From Alphaproteobacteria bacterium (GTDB taxonomy: Bacteria > Pseudomonadota > Alphaproteobacteria > ATCC43930 > CGMCC-115725): a stretch of DNA of 6,706 nt. The stretch lies in NCBI GenBank assembly GCA_005888515.1, contig VAZR01000025.1:1-6706 (forward strand). Direction: 5' to 3'. Each line of letters begins with the position of its first letter. Position 1 is the first letter of the stretch. The translations under genes and the position numbers were made by a program. The notes under the pieces are model-generated. The model ran no database searches. It was not told where the DNA came from and saw only the letters and a list, made by a program, of their open reading frames with translations. Positions 1 to 5,413 of the stretch are shown piece after piece.

Positions 1-474
1 GACGACCTCCAGCGCTTCCAGCATATCGGGAACCAGCGCCAGAGCCGGCGTATAGGCGACCAGGCGCGAATAGCCGTAGACCACCATCAGCCGGGTGTCT
101 TTCGGGCTCGCCATCAGCATGCGAAGATCGCCGCCCGGCCGGCCGATCGTCTCGAGCTCGGCGAGCGCCGGCTCGCGCGGCACGCGCTGAGTGATCGGCG
201 GTAACGCGCCCTTCGCCACCTGGTCTTGAAACATCGGCGTTTCCAGCAACGCCGCCCGCCCTGGCAGAGGCATCAGAAGGACGGCTAAGACCAAGAGGAC
301 GCCGATAAATCCCTCTCCCGCACCGCGGGAGAGGGGGGACCCGGCGCGGCAGCGCCGGGTGGGTGAGGGCATGACCGGCGGCGCGACCCTCACCCGCCTT
401 CGGGCTTCGTCCTCAGGCACCCTCTCCCGCATCGCGGGAGAGGGATAGTTGCGTCCAGCGCTTTCGATAGTCAT
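1..474 (-). CDS. extracellular solute-binding protein family 5 (peptide ABC importer), N-terminal part
   Basis: Partial gene: 158 codons in the window, continuing past position 1. It should encode the periplasmic receptor of the peptide importer whose ATPase lies upstream. The mature start reads AALLETPMFQDQVAKGALPP, then RVPREPALAELETIGRPGGD, and later MLMASPKDTRLMVVYGYSRL and ALVPDMLEALE, the usual opening of family 5 binding proteins. The start at ATG 474 lies 6 bases after the ATPase remnant's stop and 5 bases after AGGGTGAG. Residues 1-10 (MTIESAGRNY) are followed by residues 11-55 encoded by a palindromic element, then by a hydrophobic core (about 57-68) and cleavage region PLPGRA near 74. 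Without the insert the signal peptide would be of normal size. An ATG at 372, inside the element, would give a shorter n-region and is an alternative start. Signal-peptide function with the 45-residue insertion is uncertain. Confidence 0.8.
   Translation of the reverse strand, partial: MTIESAGRNYPSPAMRERVPEDEARRRVRVAPPVMPSPTRRCRAGSPLSRGAGEGFIGVLLVLAVLLMPLPGRAALLETPMFQDQVAKGALPPITQRVPREPALAELETIGRPGGDLRMLMASPKDTRLMVVYGYSRLVAYTPALALVPDMLEALEVV
139..255 (-). repeat. inverted repeat, arm A (inside the intact binding-protein gene)
   Basis: 117 bp encoding the first mature part of the binding protein (AALLETPMFQDQ through ETIGR). Its reverse complement matches 1277-1393 with 4 differences; three are synonymous or nearly so and one changes Pro (ccg) to Gln (cag). 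The arms are about 1.0 kb apart and flank the ATPase remnant. Confidence 0.9.
311..444. repeat. composite palindromic element in the signal-peptide region of the binding-protein gene
   Basis: 134 bp. Perfect 25-bp hairpins lie at both ends: 311-321 with 325-335, loop acc, and 420-430 with 434-444, loop atc; each stem is ccctctcccgc / gcgggagaggg. Between them are a GC stem (acccggcgc...gcgccgggt), then gggtgaggg, a short loop, ccctcaccc, and a variable GC segment. It shares this architecture and orientation with 6539-6671. Read on the minus strand it is open only in the frame used by the binding protein; the other two frames are closed by TGA. Confidence 0.88.
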
Positions 475-479
475 CGCAT

Positions 480-487
480 CTCACCCT
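480..487 (-). promoter_or_regulatory. ribosome binding site of the binding-protein gene
   Basis: AGGGTGAG on the minus strand, 5 bases before ATG 474, overlapping the TGA stop (483-481) of the ATPase remnant. It favours 474 over the in-element ATG at 372 as the start. Confidence 0.55.
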
Positions 488-1173
488 GGGGCGGCAACGC
501 GCACTTCACGGCGTATGGCCGACGCCGGCTGCGTCGTCGCCTCGACAAAATGCGAGGGCTCGATCTCGAACAGTTCCAAGGGTGCTCCCTCGTGGCGGCG
601 GAACGGCTCCGGCCAGGCCCCGGGATCGGAGGCGCGCCCCTCCATCAGCTGCTCGAAATCGAGCCGATGCGATGGGTCGGGCGCCGGCACCGCCGCCAGC
701 AAGGCCTGCGTGTAGGGATGGCCGGGGTTGCGGAACAAGACGCCGCGCGGCGCCACCTCGACGATGCGGCCGGCGCACATCACCGCGATGCGGTCGGCGA
801 TGTAATCGACGACCGCCAGATTGTGCGAAATGAACAGATAGGTCAGCCCGAGCTTTTTCTGCAGATCCATCAGCAAGTTGAGAATCTGCGCCTGGATCGA
901 CACGTCGAGCGCCGATACCGGCTCGTCGCAGATCACCAGCTCCGGTCGCAGCGCGAGCGCGCGGGCGATGCCGATGCGCTGCCGCTGCCCGCCGGAGAAG
1001 CTGTGCGGATAACGCCGCATATGACGCGGGTCGAGGCCGACCAGCGTGACCAGCTCGGCGACCATCTCGCGCCGCGACTGCGCGTCGCCCAAACCGTGAA
1101 TCACCAATGGCTCGGCGATGATGTCATAGACCGTCATCCGCGGGTTCAGGGAGCCGAACGGGTCCTGGAAAAT
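481..1173 (-). pseudogene. remnant of the second peptide-transporter ATPase domain, Walker A lost
   Basis: C-terminal part of a DppF/OppF or YejF second ATPase domain. Recognisable sequence begins at the Q-loop, IFQDPFGSLNPR (about 1173-1138). It continues with MTVYDIIAEPL, signature FSGGQRQR (residues 47-54 counted from ATG 1137), Walker B LVICDEP at 67-73, switch His105 in FISHNLAV, and the HPYTQALLAAVP extension. The first roughly 90 residues of such a domain, including Walker A, are missing. Upstream of 1173 the frame is antisense to a binding-protein fragment; it closes at a stop at 1303-1305 with no ATG, GTG or TTG in between. The only available start is ATG 1137, inside the domain, so any product could not bind ATP normally. 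Signature, Walker B and switch residues are unmutated, suggesting recent damage. The stop (481-483) lies 6 bases before the binding-protein start. Confidence 0.85.
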
Positions 1174-1180
1174 GGGTTCC

Positions 1181-1206
1181 GGGCTCGCCGCTGCGCGGCG
1201 CCCCCG
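1181..1206. repeat. short GC-rich palindrome at the edge of the inverted segment
   Basis: A perfect 6-bp stem, cgccgc (1186-1191) with gcggcg (1195-1200), loop tgc, is extended outward by ggg (1181-1183) and ccc (within 1201-1205). It is directly followed by gaatgac, which supplies the ATG at 1208. It resembles GC-rich palindromes common between genes in alphaproteobacteria, from general familiarity only. It marks the left end of the foreign segment in the ATPase locus. Confidence 0.5.
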
Positions 1207-1207
1207 A

Positions 1208-1393
1208 ATGACCCGTTTTCTTGCGCTAGGAGCGCTGGCGGGTATCGCAGTGTGGCTGCTTCCGCGGGCGGCGACAGCGGCGTTGCTGGAAACGCCGATG
1301 TTTCAAGACCAGGTGGCGAAGGGCGCGTTACCGCAGATCACTCAGCGCGTGCCGCGCGAGCCGGCACTCGCCGAGCTGGAGACGATCGGTCGG
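1208..1393 (+). pseudogene. inverted 5' fragment of a second family 5 solute-binding protein gene
   Basis: On the plus strand, opposite to all other genes, ATG 1208 opens MTRFLALGALAGIAVWLLPR followed by AATAALLETPMFQDQVAKGA and so on to ELETIGR. This is a signal peptide (hydrophobic core at residues 4-18, AxA-type cleavage near 21-24) and the first mature residues of a peptide-binding protein. From 1277 to 1393 it matches the reverse complement of 139-255 with 4 mismatches and no gaps. The signal peptides upstream are different in sequence. Beyond 1393 the frame continues only as antisense of the ATPase gene. It is therefore a fragment of about 62 codons, inserted or recombined between the two ATPase halves. 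No ribosome binding site is evident and no function is expected. The differences from the other copy mean it is not a simple duplicate read of it. Confidence 0.75.
1277..1393 (+). repeat. inverted repeat, arm B (inside the binding-protein fragment)
   Basis: Partner of the arm at 139-255, opposite orientation, same length, 113 of 117 identical by eye. Its right end, at about 1393, is the junction with the ATPase gene. Such arms could allow inversion of the roughly 1 kb between them, though no evidence of flipping is visible. Confidence 0.9.
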
Positions 1394-2308
1394 CGCGGTC
1401 GCCTGCGCCGGCCAGGGCGGCAATTGCGCCATCAGATGCGGCGCCTCGCCGGGCGGGATCTCGCGGATCGGCACCAGCCGCTCGCCGGCTTTCATGTCAA
1501 AGCGCGGTACCGCGCGAAGCAGCGCCCGCAGATAAGGGTGAGAGGCGCGCTGAAAGATATCGTCGAGCGTGCCGCTTTCCATGATCTCGCCCTGATACAT
1601 CACGACGATTTCCTCGGCGATGTTGGCGACGACGCCGAGGTCATGGGTGATCAGCAGCACGGCCATGCCGAGCTCGCCTTGCAATTCGACGATCAGCTTC
1701 AGGATCTGCGCCTGGATCGTCACATCGAGGGCGGTCGTCGGCTCGTCGGCGATCAGCAATGCCGGGCGGCACACCAGCGCCATCGCGATCATCGCCCGCT
1801 GCCGCAACCCGCCCGACATCTCGAAGGCATAGCTGCGCCAGGCGCGCTCCGGGTCCGGGAAGCCGACCAGGCGCAGCATCTGGATCGTCAGCTCCTTCGC
1901 CTCGGCGGCGGTGACGGCGCGATGTAATTTCAGCGCCTCGCCGACCTGGTCGCCGATCGTGTGCAAGGGCGACAGCGAGCTCATCGGCTCCTGAAAGATG
2001 ATCGAGATCCGCCCGCCGCGGATCGCCCGCATCGCCTGGCCGTCGGCCGGCAATTGCGCGAGGTTGACGACCTCGCCGTCACCGCGTGGATCCTCGAACA
2101 AAATCCTGCCTCGGGTAATCGCGCCGTTGCGCGGCAGGATGCGCAGAACACTCTGGCTGACCACCGATTTGCCCGAGCCGGATTCGCCGACCAGCGCGAC
2201 GGTGGCGGCCGGCGGTATGCGGAAACTGACTCCTTTGACGGCGTCAAGGAACCCGCCCGGTGTCGCAAAGCGGACATGCAGATCCTCGACGCGGAGCAGA
2301 TCGCTCAT
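1328..2308 (-). CDS. oligopeptide ABC transporter ATPase, first nucleotide-binding domain; 3' end replaced
   Basis: Predicted cytoplasmic ATPase of a DppD/OppD/YejF-type peptide importer, 326 residues. Its ATPase motifs are complete: Walker A GESGSGKS at 41-48, Q-loop IFQEP with Gln106, signature SGGLRQR at 165-171, Walker B LLIADEP at 184-190, and switch His222. The oligopeptide-type C-terminal extension (HPYLRALLRAVPR at 257-269) is also present. Genuine sequence ends near PPWPAQATAP (residue 306). The last 20 residues and the TAA stop (1328-1330) come from the antisense strand of a binding-protein fragment. In fused YejF-like proteins a linker and a second ATPase domain would follow; here that domain is decapitated just beyond. 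It starts at ATG 2308 in an ATGA overlap, with only a weak Shine-Dalgarno. The upstream frameshifted gene reads into it without a stop. The domain may fold, but without an intact partner domain the transporter is doubtful. Confidence 0.85.
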   Translation of the reverse strand: MSDLLRVEDLHVRFATPGGFLDAVKGVSFRIPPAATVALVGESGSGKSVVSQSVLRILPRNGAITRGRILFEDPRGDGEVVNLAQLPADGQAMRAIRGGRISIIFQEPMSSLSPLHTIGDQVGEALKLHRAVTAAEAKELTIQMLRLVGFPDPERAWRSYAFEMSGGLRQRAMIAMALVCRPALLIADEPTTALDVTIQAQILKLIVELQGELGMAVLLITHDLGVVANIAEEIVVMYQGEIMESGTLDDIFQRASHPYLRALLRAVPRFDMKAGERLVPIREIPPGEAPHLMAQLPPWPAQATAPTDRLQLGECRLARHALSDLR

Positions 2309-2743
2309 CGCGTCGGCTCGGGTTCGGGCACGTAGATGCCGAGCGCTTGCAGATTGGCCCAGGTCGCCTCGTTCAGGGCAAGCCCGCGCGCCGAGGCCAC
2401 CGCTGCGGCGCGGCGGACCACCTGATCGAAGCCCTCGATGCGGCTGTCGAGCCTGACCTTCGCGCCGCCGGCGCCGAGATCGAGCTGCATCCAGCCGGGC
2501 CCGCAATTCGGTGTCGGTCATTTCGACGCTTGTCCCGTGCCGCAGCGCGGTGCGCAAGCCAAAAGCCCCGAAGATTGCCGCAAAGCCGCCTAATATGCTC
2601 GCCGCGACGGTACCGACCGGCAGGGTGACGAACAGCACCCCGACCGGCACAAGCCCGGCCGCGGCGCGTAGATAATCGCCGACCATCGCCGAGGCGGGAT
2701 AGGCATGCCGGGTCCTGTCGGCGACATCTTCGGCCGGCATCAT
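2305..2743 (-). pseudogene. small membrane protein gene with a frame switch and probable internal deletion
   Basis: Family not recognised with certainty. From ATG 2743 (ATGA overlap with the deacetylase) the first 82 codons look real. They hold a short hydrophilic start, two hydrophobic stretches at about residues 25-62 that could form a membrane hairpin, then RHGTSVEMTDTELRA. After about 2498 this frame turns into arginine-rich, shadow-like sequence. The real-looking sequence continues in the next frame as GPGWMQLDLGAGGAKVRLDS and ends LQALGIYVPEPEPTR at a TGA (2305-2307) that overlaps the following ATPase ATG as ATGA, the same coupling as elsewhere in this operon. The total length is 439 bases, not a multiple of three. 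I infer that some tens of residues of a beta-rich soluble domain were lost together with the frame, because strand-like sequence jumps straight from ELRA to WMQL. A single sequencing indel is the simpler alternative for the frame change alone. Confidence 0.65.
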
Positions 2744-3528
2744 CGTCTCAGCAACTCTGCGGCGCTGACCCAGCGCGCCGCTGCGTGACGATCGACGGTG
2801 GCCAATAGCCGGTCGAGAAAACCCGCCGTCGCACGATCCATCACGAGGTGATGCGTCAGAATGCCGGTGGCCATCGCGCGCTCCGCCGCACCGAGCCGGC
2901 GCGCCCGCAAATGTCCGATGAGACCGCTGAGTGCCGCCACCGTGCCGACGAAACCGCGATCCCGTTTCCAGGCGACCAGATCGACATGCACATCGATCGC
3001 GGCGACGCCAGGCGGCACGGCCGCGGCTTTGGGCGATGCCATCGCCGAGAGGCCGGCAACACCGGCTTTTGTTAGTAACGGTGCGAACTCGGCGGCAAAG
3101 CGGTTCCACGGCGGCACCAGCACCGGCAGGGCCTGCGGACCGAAGCATGCCGCGAGCCGCTCTCGGCCGGCGGCCAGTTCGGCCTCGACCGCGGCCGCAT
3201 TTCGGGTCGCCGGAAACTCGCTCTTCTTCGCCCCGGCGATGGCATGATTTGCGTGCCGCCAGCCGTGCTGCAACACCGCGACCTGCGGCATCGATTGCAG
3301 AAAGCCGGGCAAATCGGCATGGATCTCGGCCGGGATCACGGCCAGCCCCAAAGGCACATCGCCGGCCAGCCGCAGCAATGAATTCAGCTCGCGCGTCGCG
3401 GCGACCGCGTCGTCGTCGCGCCACCACAGGCTCGCTACCTGCCCGGTCTCTCCCCAGCGATCGAGCTCGGCAACCAGATCGGGCCATTCGGCGGTCACAG
3501 CCGCAGTGCCGCGCGGCAAAACACTCAT
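2740..3528 (-). CDS. polysaccharide deacetylase-like (CE4/NodB-like) protein
   Basis: Predicted metal-dependent glycan deacetylase of 262 residues. Visible features, in order: SLWWRDDDAV at 33-42 (the Asp cluster expected to hold the catalytic base and a metal ligand), QHGWRHANHA at 87-96 with His88, His92 and His95 (candidate metal ligands), VPPWNRF at 138-144 (the Pro-Pro-Trp-Asn block of CE4 active sites), and GILTHHLVMD at 222-231 (late catalytic His). I see no signal peptide or membrane helix, so it may act in the cytoplasm on a lipid- or nucleotide-linked intermediate; that location is inference. It starts at ATG 3528, overlapping the GT28-like stop as ATGA, with no clear Shine-Dalgarno, so translation probably depends on coupling. 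It ends in ATGA with the next gene. Between sugar-transfer genes, a role in trimming or de-N-acetylating an envelope glycan is plausible. Confidence 0.82.
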   Translation of the reverse strand: MSVLPRGTAAVTAEWPDLVAELDRWGETGQVASLWWRDDDAVAATRELNSLLRLAGDVPLGLAVIPAEIHADLPGFLQSMPQVAVLQHGWRHANHAIAGAKKSEFPATRNAAAVEAELAAGRERLAACFGPQALPVLVPPWNRFAAEFAPLLTKAGVAGLSAMASPKAAAVPPGVAAIDVHVDLVAWKRDRGFVGTVAALSGLIGHLRARRLGAAERAMATGILTHHLVMDRATAGFLDRLLATVDRHAAARWVSAAELLRR

Positions 3529-4838
3529 TGGCCGATCATAACCGTGCCCATTCCGGCGGCAAGATCCCCGGCGGGATAGCCCTCGATCAGACCCGCGATC
3601 AACCGCGCCGAATTGGCCGCCCCGTCGAGGTTCACTGTGATCGGCGCCGGCTTGCGCGCTGCGGCGCGCTCGATCGCCGCCGCCAAGCTCTGCGGCGACA
3701 ACTCGCTTTCGCGCACCAGCTCGGCAGCGCCGAGCGCCTGCAGCCGCTCGGCCCGCATCAGCTGCTCGGTCTCGCGCTCGGCGGCGAACGGCACCAGCAC
3801 CGCGCGGGCCCGCGCCGCGAGGATATCGAGGACGGTGTTGTAGCCGGCCTGGCTGACCGAGACTCGGCAATGCCGCAGCAGGCCCGCGAGATCCGGCCGA
3901 AATCGCTCGATCGTGACACCCGCCGGAGCGGATCGGCGCAGTGCCGCAACTTCGCTTTCGGGGAGGTTGGTGCCGGTCAGCAGACGCCACGGGAGATCAG
4001 CCAGGCATCCCTCACGGCGCGCCGTCAACGCGGCGTCGAGCAACGCCCGGCCAGCGGCGCCACCGCCCGCCGATACGATGACCTCGCCACGCGTCACCGG
4101 TTCCCCCACCTCACCCCAACCCTCTCCGCCCCGGAGGGCGGAGAGGGAGTATTCCGGAGAACCTGCAGCGAATTGCCCTCTCCGCCCTTCAGGGGGGAGA
4201 GGGAGGGGCCCCGTCGCGTCAGCGATCGGGAGGGTGAGGTGGGGAGGTGAGACGTAGCCGGTATAGATCAGCCGGTCGGCGATCTGCGGCGCCGTCGGGA
4301 AGCTCGCCTCGAACCGGATCAGCGCGGGGTCGCCATGCACCAGCACCGCGTCGAAATCCCGGCGCACCCGTGCGACGGTCTCGCGGTGTCGTGCAGGGTC
4401 CTCGCGCATCACGACGATGTCGCGCACCGAGCAGATCAGGCATGGCCGCGGCTCGCTTGTGCGCACCGCTTCGATCAGCGGGTCCAGCTCGAAGCGGAAG
4501 GCGCGCCGGGCAAACGGGAAACCTTCGATGATGACCGCATCCGGCTCCGCCGTCGCGAACGCCGCCAGCAGATCGGCGCGGCGTTTTTCACGCAGCGCAT
4601 CGTCGAGTGGCCGGCCGGCGCCGTCGATCAACTCGAACCGCGCGTCGCGCGCCCGTACCGGGGCGAGCTGCACGAATTTTATCGATGGGTCCGCCGGCAA
4701 TTCGGTGATTGGCGGGCCGCCGCACACCAGCGTGACGTCGATCCCGTCGCGAGCGAGCGCGTTGGCGATACGCAGCGAGCGCTGCAGGTGTCCGATCCCA
4801 AGCAGGTATTGCACATGGAACAGAACCGAGCGGCTCAC
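3525..4838 (-). CDS. MurG/GT28-like predicted glycosyltransferase with a 47-codon in-frame repeat insertion
   Basis: Predicted GT-B glycosyltransferase of 437 residues, resembling the MurG-like COG4671 group. The N-terminal domain carries LLGIGHLQRSLRIANAL at residues 12-28 (the GxGH loop of MurG-like enzymes). The donor domain has VSAGGGAAG at 255-263, SQAGYNTVLDIL at 329-340, and VPFAAERETEQLMRAERL from 349, matching the nucleotide-sugar binding face of GT28 enzymes. Residues 199-245 are encoded entirely by a palindromic repeat (4104-4244, 141 bp) and are low-complexity Pro/Gly-rich, unlike the rest. They sit just after IYTGYVSP, at the expected hinge between the two domains. Removing them leaves 390 residues, a normal length. 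The start is GTG at 4838, in a GTGA overlap with the phosphatase stop; the ATG at 4840 is immediately followed by TGA and is the phosphatase's last sense codon. The end overlaps the deacetylase as ATGA. Acceptor and sugar are unknown. Confidence 0.88.
   Translation of the reverse strand: MSRSVLFHVQYLLGIGHLQRSLRIANALARDGIDVTLVCGGPPITELPADPSIKFVQLAPVRARDARFELIDGAGRPLDDALREKRRADLLAAFATAEPDAVIIEGFPFARRAFRFELDPLIEAVRTSEPRPCLICSVRDIVVMREDPARHRETVARVRRDFDAVLVHGDPALIRFEASFPTAPQIADRLIYTGYVSPPHLTLPIADATGPLPLPPEGRRGQFAAGSPEYSLSALRGGEGWGEVGEPVTRGEVIVSAGGGAAGRALLDAALTARREGCLADLPWRLLTGTNLPESEVAALRRSAPAGVTIERFRPDLAGLLRHCRVSVSQAGYNTVLDILAARARAVLVPFAAERETEQLMRAERLQALGAAELVRESELSPQSLAAAIERAAARKPAPITVNLDGAANSARLIAGLIEGYPAGDLAAGMGTVMIGQ
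4104..4244. repeat. composite palindromic element inserted in frame in a glycosyltransferase gene
   Basis: 141 bp bounded by perfect 13-bp inverted ends (4104-4116 ccccacctcaccc and 4232-4244). Inside are two hairpins: 4120-4131 pairing with 4136-4147 (12 of 12, loop cgga), and 4176-4187 pairing with 4192-4203 (one mismatch). The length is exactly 47 codons and the element has no stop in the frame of the host gene. Its building blocks (ccctct..., ggtgagg) resemble those of the elements at 311-444 and 6539-6671, but the order differs: here the ctcaccc/gggtgag pair lies outside the hairpins. This resembles in concept the Rickettsia palindromic elements found inside genes; identity to any named family was not checked. 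Mobility is inferred from repetition and clean insertion, not from any encoded enzyme. Confidence 0.85.
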
Positions 4839-5413
4839 ATCGGCTCCAATGGCAGATTGAGCCGCGCGACGACCGGCCGTCCGGCCGCGTCAAGGCGAAA
4901 CAGATGTGCCGCCGACCACGACAGGCGATGGGGCGGCTTATCGCGCATGTCCCAGCCGGTGGCGAGCGACAGCACCGCGCGGATCACGCCCTTATGGGTG
5001 ATTGCTGCGGTCGGCTTCCCCGACCGCGCGATCCCGGCGAGCAAGGGCATGATGCGCGCCTGCACCTCGCGCGGGCTCTCGCCGCCGGGCGGGCGGAGAT
5101 CGAGCCCCGCCGCCTCGGCCATCGCCATTTCGGTGCCGAGCCGCGCGCGCAACCCCGCGAGAGTTTGACCTTCCCACGCGCCCCAACCCATCTCGGCGAG
5201 CCTCGGCTCGATCACCGGCTCGATGCCGAGCCGATGCGCGGTGTCGACGGCGCGGCGCAGCGGGCTGCTCAGCCACAAAAAGCCGTTCAGCTCGGCCGGG
5301 ACCCGCCATTCCGGCGCCGTTTCCATCAGGAGCGGCAGGTCTTCGCGGCCTTGCAGCCGTCCCGCCGCGTTCCACTCGGTCGGCATATGCCGGACCAGCG
5401 CGAGGAGCGTCAT
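4835..5413 (-). CDS. histidine phosphatase (phosphoglycerate mutase-like) family protein
   Basis: Predicted soluble phosphatase of 192 residues that uses a phosphohistidine intermediate. The catalytic block is LVRHMPTEWN at residues 6-15, with R8 and H9. It is followed by SSPLRRAVDTA at 49-59 (second phosphate-pocket arginine), EMGWGAWEG at 74-82 (likely proton-donor Glu74) and ITHKGVIRA at 138-146 (second catalytic His140). The usual RHG triad reads RHM here, while all other key residues are present. Length is normal for the small CobC/GpmB-like branch. The start ATG at 5413 overlaps the stop of the GT4 gene (ATGA) and is preceded by GGAGG. Lying between two glycosyltransferases, it may dephosphorylate a sugar-phosphate or glycan intermediate; that role is inference from position. 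A cobalamin-pathway phosphatase is an alternative, but no cobalamin gene is in view. Confidence 0.9.
   Translation of the reverse strand: MTLLALVRHMPTEWNAAGRLQGREDLPLLMETAPEWRVPAELNGFLWLSSPLRRAVDTAHRLGIEPVIEPRLAEMGWGAWEGQTLAGLRARLGTEMAMAEAAGLDLRPPGGESPREVQARIMPLLAGIARSGKPTAAITHKGVIRAVLSLATGWDMRDKPPHRLSWSAAHLFRLDAAGRPVVARLNLPLEPM
4844..4847 (-). promoter_or_regulatory. ribosome binding site deciding a GTG start
   Basis: GGAG on the minus strand, about 5 bases before the GTG at 4838. It supports GTG as the true start of the GT28-like gene. Confidence 0.5.

Noticed and set aside
311..444. Hairpins as Rho-independent terminators
   Set aside because: Stems are strong but no T-run follows on either strand, and two of the three elements lie inside open genes.
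139..1393. 117-bp inverted repeats as ends of an insertion sequence or transposon
   Set aside because: The arms are coding sequence of a binding protein and the spacer holds an ATPase remnant, with no transposase or target-site duplication seen.
550..1584. Long plus-strand open frame of 344 codons
   Set aside because: It is antisense to the ATPase remnant and has Arg/Gly/Ala-rich shadow composition without motifs. Only the 1208-1393 part in a different frame looks like real protein.
2305..2490. Independent 61-residue gene starting MQLDLGAGG
   Set aside because: Better explained as the C-terminal part of the gene starting at 2743 after a frame switch, because its stop keeps the operon's ATGA coupling and no ribosome binding site precedes 2490.
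2744..3487. Upstream extension of the ATPase frame to a 719-codon protein
   Set aside because: This part overlaps the deacetylase gene in another frame and reads as arginine-rich shadow; it has no independent support.
2931..4250. Plus-strand open frame of 439 codons
   Set aside because: Antisense to the deacetylase and GT28-like genes, which have clear family motifs. Composition is typical of a high-GC shadow frame.
4838..4840. ATG at 4840 as the start of the GT28-like gene
   Set aside because: It is followed at once by TGA; it is the last sense codon of the phosphatase. The glycosyltransferase starts at GTG 4838.
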